Source: Vicingus serpentipes (GTDB lineage Bacteria > Bacteroidota > Bacteroidia > Flavobacteriales_E > Vicingaceae). Taken from it: a stretch of 64,000 nucleotides of DNA. The notes beneath the pieces were generated by a model. It ran no database searches. It worked only from the letters and a program-made list of their open reading frames with translations, and was not told where the DNA came from. Positions 17,379-24,292 of this stretch are shown here, one piece after another. The stretch is taken from assembly GCF_007993035.1 (NCBI RefSeq), contig NZ_VOOS01000001.1, forward strand, positions 1-64,000, read 5' to 3'. A program made the translations under genes and the position numbers. The stretch's first letter is position 1; each line of letters starts with the position of its first letter.

Positions 17379-17939
17379 ATGCAAGAAGAAATTCAAAAAT
17401 GTATTGAAGTATTAAAAGCAGGAGGTGTTATACTCTACCCTACAGATACGGTTTGGGGTTTAGGCTGTGATGCTACTAATGTAGAAGCCGTTAAAAAAAT
17501 TTACGACATCAAACAAAGAAGCGATGCTAAAAGTTTAATTACATTAGTTTGCAATGATGGTATGCTTCAAAAATATGTTAAAGAAGTTCCTGAATTAGCT
17601 TGGGATATAATCGATTTAGCAACTAAACCTACTACAATTATTTACCCTCAAGGGAAAAATTTAGCTCATAATGCCTTAGGAGAAGATGGAAGCATAGGTA
17701 TAAGGCTAATAAAAGATAACTTTTGTAATAAATTGATATACAAACTGAACAAGCCAATCATATCAACATCTGCAAACATTAGTGGTGAAGAAACTCCTAT
17801 AGATTTTCAATCAATATCTGACAACATAAAATCAAATGTAGATTACATTGTCAATCCCGAATTAGATGAAGGGTTAAAATATCTATCCTCTATTTTAAAA
17901 TTAGCTTTAAATGGTGAAATTCAAGTGTTAAGAAAATAA
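17379..17939 (+). CDS. L-threonylcarbamoyladenylate synthase (Sua5/YrdC family)
   Basis: A 186-residue YrdC-domain protein, the single-domain form. Motifs include GGVILYPTDTVWGLGCDAT (ATP/threonine site), IKQRSDAKSLITLV with the KR.K signature (here KQR..AK), LATKPTTIIYP, IGIRLIKD and PIISTSANISGEETP. The family makes threonylcarbamoyl-AMP, the first step of t6A formation on ANN-decoding tRNAs. It is three bases downstream of the RlmD-like gene, so the two RNA-modification genes form an operon. Confidence 0.92.
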   Translation: MQEEIQKCIEVLKAGGVILYPTDTVWGLGCDATNVEAVKKIYDIKQRSDAKSLITLVCNDGMLQKYVKEVPELAWDIIDLATKPTTIIYPQGKNLAHNALGEDGSIGIRLIKDNFCNKLIYKLNKPIISTSANISGEETPIDFQSISDNIKSNVDYIVNPELDEGLKYLSSILKLALNGEIQVLRK

Positions 17940-17991
17940 TAAATGAACAGTTAAATTAATTACATGTAGATATAACTGTAATTATAATTAT

Positions 17992-17999
17992 TAACTTTG
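17992..17999 (+). promoter_or_regulatory. -7 promoter box TAACTTTG
   Basis: TAACTTTG matches TAnnTTTG and lies 18 bp before the ATG at 18018. No TTG occurs at the right distance upstream, so only half of the promoter is supported. Confidence 0.4.
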
Positions 18000-18017
18000 T
18001 GTATCTAAATACATCAT

Positions 18018-19106
18018 ATGTTTCCATTCAAATTAAACATTTTATCAATAATGATATTTATGTTTTTCTGTTTAATATCATTACCTAATTATTCACTTCC
18101 ACCTACAACTACTTATACATCAATTGGAACATCAGGTGACTGGAAGGTAACTTCAAAATGGGATATTGGCACCTCACCTTCTTTTAATCAAACTAATGGT
18201 AGTGATGTCATTATTATAGATAATAATCATAAAATAACCTTAACAGATGTTCTATCAGTTAAATCTGGAACCGTAATCACTATTACTGCAAATGACACTT
18301 TAGAGATAAATGGTAATGTAATATTTGCAAACGGCTCAATTATTAATGTTGATACTAATGGGGTTTTAATTATTAATGGAAATATTACTAACAACAATAA
18401 TTCTAATACAATTACTATAAATGGAACAATAGAAATTAACGGAAATTTTGATGGAGGAGTTGGCTCTGAAATTGTTGGTTCTGGAGATATGTCAATAACC
18501 GGAACTGTAACTACCTCTGGTTCTGGTTCTGTTTTTGGATCAACCTCAAATTGTTCTATTCCTGGCAGCTGTAGCTCAACAGCTTCATCTCCTTTACCTA
18601 TAAATTTAATTTCTTTTGATGCAAATTTAATAAAGAATGATGTTTGGATTAATTGGAAAACCCAAACTGAAATTAATAACGATTATTTTACTATTGAAAG
18701 AAGCCAAGATATTAATAGTTGGGAATCAGTTAAAGAGGTACCTGGTGCTGGAAATAGCAGTACTCATAAAAGCTATGCAATTATAGACCAAAATCCATTA
18801 ACAGGTATTTCTTACTACCGATTAAAACAAACAGATTTTAATGGTGATTATTCATATAGTGACATACGAACAGTTACCTTAAATTCTAAATCTGAAATTA
18901 ACATTTATCCTAACCCTTTTAGAGATAATCTAATAATTTCTAATTTATGTAATGAATGCTTAGTGAATATTTATTCAGCAACTGGACAATTAGTTTATTC
19001 AGGAAATAACAATTCAATTAATGCTACTGATTGGAACAAAGGTATTTATGAAGTTATAATTATTAATGGAGAAGGAATAATTTATTCATCTAGAATTTTA
19101 AAGTAG
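18018..19106 (+). CDS. T9SS-exported repeat protein
   Basis: A 362-residue secreted protein. The N-terminal hydrophobic stretch (LSIMIFMFFCLISLPNYS) is a signal peptide. Residues about 35-185 are a Thr/Asn/Gly-rich beta-solenoid-like region with repeated NGNITNNN and INGTIEINGNFDGG patterns, preceded by SIGTSGDWKVTSKWDIGTSP, typical of G8/filamentous surface proteins. Then comes the Bacteroidota module LISFDANL...INWKTQTEINNDYF...YYRLKQTDFNGDYSYS, also present in the protein at 1666-4485, and a type-A T9SS sorting domain (INIYPNPFRDNLIISN ... NKGIYEVIII). The role is unknown; surface attachment is inferred from the sorting domain. Confidence 0.88.
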   Translation: MFPFKLNILSIMIFMFFCLISLPNYSLPPTTTYTSIGTSGDWKVTSKWDIGTSPSFNQTNGSDVIIIDNNHKITLTDVLSVKSGTVITITANDTLEINGNVIFANGSIINVDTNGVLIINGNITNNNNSNTITINGTIEINGNFDGGVGSEIVGSGDMSITGTVTTSGSGSVFGSTSNCSIPGSCSSTASSPLPINLISFDANLIKNDVWINWKTQTEINNDYFTIERSQDINSWESVKEVPGAGNSSTHKSYAIIDQNPLTGISYYRLKQTDFNGDYSYSDIRTVTLNSKSEINIYPNPFRDNLIISNLCNECLVNIYSATGQLVYSGNNNSINATDWNKGIYEVIIINGEGIIYSSRILK

Positions 19107-19158
19107 TTAAAAACCTTTTCATTTTAAATCTCTTTTAAATTAATCTAAACAAAACACT

Positions 19159-19166
19159 TACTTTTG
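19159..19166 (+). promoter_or_regulatory. -7 promoter box TACTTTTG
   Basis: TACTTTTG matches TAnnTTTG and overlaps the most upstream possible TTG start (19164) of the CCA-adding enzyme gene. No TTG -33 element at the right spacing is seen. The position implies that translation starts at a downstream codon. Confidence 0.45.
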
Positions 19167-19169
19167 CGG

Positions 19170-20597
19170 TTGAAAAGTAAAAGCCAATTGAAAGAACATA
19201 TTCAACATCCTATTTTTAAAATTATAACCCAAGCAGCAACAGATTTAAAAGTAGATGCTTATGTTATTGGAGGTTTTGTCAGAGATATTATTTTAAATAG
19301 ACCATGTAAAGATATCGATGTTGTTGCTATCGGTTCTGGAATTGAGTTAGCTGAAAGAGTAGCAAAATTAATTGGTAAAAATACTACTGTTAAGGTGTTT
19401 AAAAATTTTGGTACAGCAATGTTAATGTATCAAGATTACGAAATTGAATTTGTTGGAGCTCGAAAAGAATCATACGATAGAGGATCCCGAAAACCTATCG
19501 TTGAAGATGGAACACTTGAAGACGATCAAAACAGGAGAGATTTTACAATTAATGCATTAGCTATAAGCTTAAACGAAAAAACTTTTGGCGAATTACTTGA
19601 CCCATTTGGAGGATTAATTGATATTGAAAAGAAAATCATTCAAACCCCTTTAAATCCAGATATAACTTATTCTGACGACCCTTTAAGAATGATGCGAGCT
19701 ATTCGTTTCGCAACCCAGCTTAATTTTACAATCGAAAATGAATCGTTACAAGCCATTAGAAAAAATAGACAACGTATCAGAATTGTTTCGAAAGAAAGAA
19801 TTACAGATGAATTAAATAAAATTATTTTATCCTCTACCCCATCTATAGGCTTTAAACATTTGTTTAATACTGGATTATTAGAAATTATTTTTCCGGAGAT
19901 GGCTAATCTCCATGGAGTTGAATTTATTGGTAATAAAGGACATAAAGATAATTTTTACCACACTATTAAAGTGTTAGATAATATATGTCCGAATACAGAT
20001 AACTTATGGTTAAGATGGGCTGCCATTTTACATGATATAGCAAAACCCGCAACTAAAAGATTTGAAGAAAACCATGGTTGGACTTTTCACGGTCACGAAG
20101 ATAAAGGTGCACGTATGGTTCCTTCTATTTTCAAAGAACTAAAACTTCCGCTTGACCATAAAATGAAATACGTTCAAAAATTAGTTCGCCTCCATTTACG
20201 TCCTATTGCACTAGTTAAAGATAATGTAAGCGATAGCGCCATGAGACGTCTTTTATTTGATGCTGGTGAAGATATAGATGATTTATTAACTCTTTGTAAT
20301 GCCGATATCACATCAAAAAATGAAGAGAAGGTAAAAAAATACATGGATAACTTTAAACTTGTAGAAAAAAAGTTAAAAGAAGTTGAAGAAAAAGATCAAA
20401 TGAGAAATTGGCAACCGCCTATTTCTGGAGAGTTAATAATGGAAACTTTTAAAATTTCTCCCTGCAGAGAAGTTGGGACTATCAAGTCTGCAATTAGAGA
20501 AGCAATAATTGATGGTGAATTGGAAAACAATTACGATGCAGCATTTCAATTTATGCTGAAGCTGGGAAAAGAGCTAAATTTAAATTCAGAAGCTTGA
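19170..20597 (+). CDS. CCA-adding tRNA nucleotidyltransferase with HD domain
   Basis: The protein adds or repairs the 3' CCA of tRNAs. Motifs: [15 protein letters not shown] (nucleotidyltransferase GGxVRD), DIDVVAIG with the catalytic Asp pair, a flexible-loop region ending [11 protein letters not shown], the [19 protein letters not shown] neck, [16 protein letters not shown] and [15 protein letters not shown]-terminal HD hydrolase domain follows ([13 protein letters not shown]), as in many class II enzymes. There is no ATG near the start; TTG codons occur at 19164, 19170 and 19188. Because a -7 promoter box covers 19159-19166, I place the start at 19170 or later (19188 gives [15 protein letters not shown]). 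One tRNA in this window does encode CCA itself, so the role here may be repair. Confidence 0.9.
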   Translation: MKSKSQLKEHIQHPIFKIITQAATDLKVDAYVIGGFVRDIILNRPCKDIDVVAIGSGIELAERVAKLIGKNTTVKVFKNFGTAMLMYQDYEIEFVGARKESYDRGSRKPIVEDGTLEDDQNRRDFTINALAISLNEKTFGELLDPFGGLIDIEKKIIQTPLNPDITYSDDPLRMMRAIRFATQLNFTIENESLQAIRKNRQRIRIVSKERITDELNKIILSSTPSIGFKHLFNTGLLEIIFPEMANLHGVEFIGNKGHKDNFYHTIKVLDNICPNTDNLWLRWAAILHDIAKPATKRFEENHGWTFHGHEDKGARMVPSIFKELKLPLDHKMKYVQKLVRLHLRPIALVKDNVSDSAMRRLLFDAGEDIDDLLTLCNADITSKNEEKVKKYMDNFKLVEKKLKEVEEKDQMRNWQPPISGELIMETFKISPCREVGTIKSAIREAIIDGELENNYDAAFQFMLKLGKELNLNSEA

Positions 20598-20658
20598 GTT
20601 CTTGAGCTATTTATTAAATAAACCTTAATTTTATTTTTATTATTCTAAATCTATAGTA

Positions 20659-21219
20659 ATGAGCGTTTATAAATTCAGAGTACTTGTTGAGGCAAAAGAT
20701 ATTATTTTCAAAGACATTGAAATAAAAAGCAATCAAACATTTGAAGATCTTCATGAAATGATTGTTGCTGCCTTTGGCTTTGATAATTCTCAAATGGCTT
20801 CGTTTTACGTTAGTAACGACCAATGGGAAAAAGGTCAAGAAATTGCTCTGTTCGACATGAATATGGGCGAAGATCAACTTGAAATCTTAGTTATGGAAAA
20901 AACAGCAATTAATACTCAAATTAATTGCATCGGAGCTCATCTATTATACTCTTACGATTTTTTAAACATGACTAATTTCTTTATTGAATTAATCGAAATT
21001 ATCGTAAAAGAAACAGCTGAATTTTATCCGAGAGTAGTTCATAGTCAAGGAGAATTTACACCATCTATTCCTGAAGACTCTGCTCTTAGTGAAGAAGAAA
21101 TGGCTGACCAACTTCTTAAAAATGCTGGTTTTGATGAAGAAGGTGATGATGATGACATGTTTGAAGGATTTGACGATTTTGACAACTTTGAGAATTACGA
21201 CGAATCTGGTAATTATTAA
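20659..21219 (+). CDS. pRiA4b ORF-3-like (IS1096 TnpR-like fold) protein
   Basis: A 186-residue acidic protein. The N-terminal half (VYKFRVLVEAKDIIFKDIEI, LHEMIVAAFGFDNSQMASFY, EDQLEILV) matches the plasmid pRiA4b ORF-3-like domain, named after a plasmid protein and found in many chromosomes as a small standalone beta/alpha protein. The C-terminus is an extreme acidic tail with four consecutive Asp and many Asp/Glu/Phe. Its molecular role is unknown. A TTG at 20602-20604 with TAATTTTA at 20626-20633 (21-bp spacing) is a near-consensus promoter. The gene ends three bases before miaA, so they are likely co-transcribed. Confidence 0.8.
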   Translation: MSVYKFRVLVEAKDIIFKDIEIKSNQTFEDLHEMIVAAFGFDNSQMASFYVSNDQWEKGQEIALFDMNMGEDQLEILVMEKTAINTQINCIGAHLLYSYDFLNMTNFFIELIEIIVKETAEFYPRVVHSQGEFTPSIPEDSALSEEEMADQLLKNAGFDEEGDDDDMFEGFDDFDNFENYDESGNY

Positions 21220-21222
21220 TTA

Positions 21223-22131
21223 ATGTACCCCACCCTTGTTGTTATAACAGGACCTACAGCTGTTGGCAAAACAAAACTTTGTGTAGAAGTAGCACAACAT
21301 TTTAGTTGTGATATAATTAGTGCTGATTCACGCCAATTTTTTAAAGAATTAAGCATTGGTACTGCAAAGCCAACTTCAGATGAAATGCAAAATGTGATAC
21401 ATCATTTTGTTAATTCTCATAGTATAATATCAGCTTATAATGTAAATGACTTTGAACAAGATGTTCTTAAACTTTTACCTCAACTTTTTAAACAAAACCC
21501 CTTAGTGATTTTAACTGGTGGTTCTGGTTTATATATTGATTCCATTTGTGATGGATTTGATGATGATTTACCTCAAGGTGATGAAAAAATAAGAAAACAA
21601 CTTGAAGATCTATACAATAAATATGGAATAGAAATACTTCAAGAAAAATTAAAACAACTTGACCCATCTTTTTACAAGGAAATAGATTTATCAAATCTAA
21701 AAAGGCTTTATAGAGCTATTGAAGTTTGTTTATTAAGTGGCAAAACTTATTCTGAGTTAAGATTAGGGGTTAAGCAAAAAAGACAATTTAATATCATTAA
21801 AATAGCTTTAAAAAGAGATAAAGAAGATTTATTTAACCGAATAAACCTTAGAGTTGATATAATGATGCAACAGGGTTTACTTGACGAGGTAAAACAAGTT
21901 GAAAAATATAGAGACACAAATGCTTTAAAAACAGTTGGATATAGAGAATTATTCGATTTTTTAGATAAAAAAATATCACTAGAAGAGGCTACAGAAAAAA
22001 TTAAGGTGAATACTCGACGTTATGCTAAAAAGCAAATAGCTTGGTTTAACCGTAATAATGATTACAAATGGTTTCATCCAAATGACAAAGAGTTAATCAT
22101 AAGTTATATAGAAAGTCATTTAAATTCATAA
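21223..22131 (+). CDS. miaA: tRNA dimethylallyltransferase
   Basis: MiaA attaches an isopentenyl group to A37 of tRNAs that read UNN codons. The P-loop VVITGPTAVGKTKLCVEVA is at the N-terminus, followed by DIISADSRQFFKELSIGTAKP, VILTGGSGLYIDSICDGFD, LYRAIEVCLLSGK and the zinc-less C-terminal TRRYAKKQIAWFNRNNDYKW that contacts the tRNA. At 302 residues the length is normal. The N-terminal DSRQ and GTAKP segments are all intact, so an active enzyme is expected. Confidence 0.97.
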   Translation: MYPTLVVITGPTAVGKTKLCVEVAQHFSCDIISADSRQFFKELSIGTAKPTSDEMQNVIHHFVNSHSIISAYNVNDFEQDVLKLLPQLFKQNPLVILTGGSGLYIDSICDGFDDDLPQGDEKIRKQLEDLYNKYGIEILQEKLKQLDPSFYKEIDLSNLKRLYRAIEVCLLSGKTYSELRLGVKQKRQFNIIKIALKRDKEDLFNRINLRVDIMMQQGLLDEVKQVEKYRDTNALKTVGYRELFDFLDKKISLEEATEKIKVNTRRYAKKQIAWFNRNNDYKWFHPNDKELIISYIESHLNS

Positions 22132-22152
22132 ATTAGCACAAAATATATTAAA

Positions 22153-22509
22153 ATGGAATTACAAAGCGATAAAGGAAAAACAGTAGCAATTTTAAGTTAC
22201 ATCACAATTATAGGTTTTATAATTGCACTTGTTATGAATAATGACCAAAACAACAAATCAGACCTTGGTGTTTTTCATTTAAGACAAGCTCTTGGTATTT
22301 ATTTAACTGGAATTGTTCTTTCAATTGCTCAAGGTATTTTTCTATTCATCCCTTTTTTAGGTTGGATCATTAACGCTGCAATTTCATTGAGTATGATTGC
22401 TCTATTTATATTTTGGATTTTAGGACTAATAACTGCTGTTAATAGTGAGAAAAAAGCAATTCCTGTAGTAGGTGATTTATATCAAAGCTTATTTAGCTCA
22501 ATTGCTTAA
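22153..22509 (+). CDS. DUF4870 family small membrane protein
   Basis: A 118-residue protein with three or four hydrophobic segments. The pattern GKTVAILSYITIIGFIIALV, FHLRQALGIYLTGIVLS and IFWILGLITAVNSEKKAIPV is characteristic of DUF4870/Tic20-like membrane proteins. Function is unknown. It lies 21 bp after miaA and its 3' end overlaps the convergent SpoIIE gene by four bases. Confidence 0.85.
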   Translation: MELQSDKGKTVAILSYITIIGFIIALVMNNDQNNKSDLGVFHLRQALGIYLTGIVLSIAQGIFLFIPFLGWIINAAISLSMIALFIFWILGLITAVNSEKKAIPVVGDLYQSLFSSIA

Positions 22510-24281
22510 AGTTTAACTCCCATTACACAAACATCATCTAATTGTTCTAAATCATTTTTCCACTCATAAAAGAATTGTTTTAATTCTTCTTTTTGATCTT
22601 GGATTTTTGTAATCTGAATATCACTCAGTAACTGTTTAAAGTTTTTCCACTTTAATTTTTTACCTTTTTCACCTCCAAATTGATCCGGAAAACCATCTGT
22701 TGACAAATACACGGTGTCACCAGATTTTATATCAACTGTATGATTTATAAAATCTTTCTTTTCATTAAAAATTGAAAAGCCAATAGATTCTCTATTTCCC
22801 TTTATTTCTTTAAAATTAGAGCCATCACAAACAAATAAAGAATGATAAGCACCAGCAAAGCTTAATTCTTTTGTCAGCGTATTATAAGCGCATATTCCCA
22901 TATCTACTCCATCCCTAACCTTTTCAGTTGATTTAGTAAATAAATTACGCATTAACTTATCTAATTCATTTAAAATGACAGATGGTTGCTTAACCCTTCT
23001 TTCCAATACAACCTTATTCAGCATATTAAAAGCTATTAAGCTTACAAAAGCCCCGGGTACACCATGTCCTGTACAATCAATTGCTGAAAAAAGAATAATA
23101 TCATCCACTTTTTCTACCCAATAAAAATCACCACTTACAATATCTTTTGGCTCATACAAAACAAAGCTATTGGGCAATATTTTTTTTATCTTTTCATCCT
23201 CTGGTAAAATTGAATTTTGAATACGTTTAGCATAATGTATACTATCTGTAATTGCTATATTCTTTGACTCAATTTCATTACGTTGTAATTCTATTTGAGC
23301 AAAAGTTTTTGTTAATAATTTATTCTTCTCTTTTATTTCATTTGCTTCTGACTGAATGCTTTTAAACTGAAAATCAAATTCAATTCGTTTTAACTTTTGA
23401 GTGTTATTTTGAGTTAAGACTTCGTTTTTCAACTCATTATGCAATTCTAAATACCTAAAAGCTTCTTGCCAATTCCCTTTTTGCTTATAACAAGTAGAGT
23501 ATAATTCATAGATTTCATAAATATCTTCTTTTGCATTTTTCTGGGTAGCCAATACCAACGATTTATCAAGTTCAGATAAAACATCAGTGTTTCCGTTGAT
23601 TAATTTAATACTAGACAACATATTGTATGCTGCAATGGTAATTTGCCAAAACCCAGATTTTAAAGCATAATCCAACCCTAGATTAATATACTTGGTTGCT
23701 TCTTTATAATTCTTTTTATAAAAGTTAACCTCTCCTATATTAAAATTTACTATCGCTTTCATATGATCATCTAGATCGTATGTTAAACATTCTTCAAAAT
23801 ATTTTAATGCTTTATTATATTTTTTAAGAACAGTATACGTATCTCCAATGTTACTTAGCGTACTAATTTTCCCATTTAAATCATTGGCTTGTTCTCTTAA
23901 TTCTAAACATTCAATATTACACGCTAATCTTTTTTTATAATCTCCTGTAAAATTGTAAACAAACCCTAACGTGTTTAAGCAGTTTGCCTGACCTATATTA
24001 TCATCTAATGATTCGTAAAGTTCTTTAGCTTGCAAAGCATACTGCATTACTTCGCCATAATTTGAAACACTTAAATAACAACTTGCTAATTGTTTATAGC
24101 TATCTGCAATTCCTTTTGTATAAAAAATATTTTGAGCAATCTTTAATGCTTCATTAGACAACTCTTGTGCCTGCAAATAATCATCTTCAATTTTAGTATT
24201 TGCTAACTGTAATAATTTCTCCACTTGTTCCATTGGAGGTAAACTATTTATTTGAGATAATATTTTTTTTATATCAGTCAA
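22506..24281 (-). CDS. TPR protein with SpoIIE/PP2C-type phosphatase domain
   Basis: A 591-residue cytoplasmic protein. Residues about 30-290 form tetratricopeptide repeats (for example IGQANCLNTLGFVYNFTGDY, ISTLSNIGDTYTVLKKYNKA), followed by a coiled coil (about 295-345) and a SpoIIE-type serine phosphatase domain (about 350-591) with SGDFYWVEKVDD, FSAIDCTGHGVPGAFVSLIA (metal-binding Asp), RDGVDMGICAYN and DTVYLSTDGFPDQFGGEKGK (metal-binding Asp). All acidic ligands I could locate are intact. Such proteins usually dephosphorylate an anti-sigma antagonist or STAS-type protein; the only candidate in the window is the SiaC-like protein at 7811-8188. It follows the coiled-coil gene by 11 bp, so the pair is an operon. 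Confidence 0.9.
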   Translation of the reverse strand: MTDIKKILSQINSLPPMEQVEKLLQLANTKIEDDYLQAQELSNEALKIAQNIFYTKGIADSYKQLASCYLSVSNYGEVMQYALQAKELYESLDDNIGQANCLNTLGFVYNFTGDYKKRLACNIECLELREQANDLNGKISTLSNIGDTYTVLKKYNKALKYFEECLTYDLDDHMKAIVNFNIGEVNFYKKNYKEATKYINLGLDYALKSGFWQITIAAYNMLSSIKLINGNTDVLSELDKSLVLATQKNAKEDIYEIYELYSTCYKQKGNWQEAFRYLELHNELKNEVLTQNNTQKLKRIEFDFQFKSIQSEANEIKEKNKLLTKTFAQIELQRNEIESKNIAITDSIHYAKRIQNSILPEDEKIKKILPNSFVLYEPKDIVSGDFYWVEKVDDIILFSAIDCTGHGVPGAFVSLIAFNMLNKVVLERRVKQPSVILNELDKLMRNLFTKSTEKVRDGVDMGICAYNTLTKELSFAGAYHSLFVCDGSNFKEIKGNRESIGFSIFNEKKDFINHTVDIKSGDTVYLSTDGFPDQFGGEKGKKLKWKNFKQLLSDIQITKIQDQKEELKQFFYEWKNDLEQLDDVCVMGVKL

Positions 24282-24292
24282 GTTATTCTTTT

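Noticed and set aside
17958-17983. Inverted repeat AATTACA ... TGTAATT upstream of the T9SS gene
   Set aside because: Seven A/T-rich pairs with a 12-nt loop are expected by chance in such AT-rich DNA and no other sign of regulation is seen.
20659-21219. pRiA4b ORF-3-like gene as a sign of a plasmid or transposon
   Set aside because: The family is widespread on chromosomes, and the gene lies between housekeeping genes without repeats or transposase.
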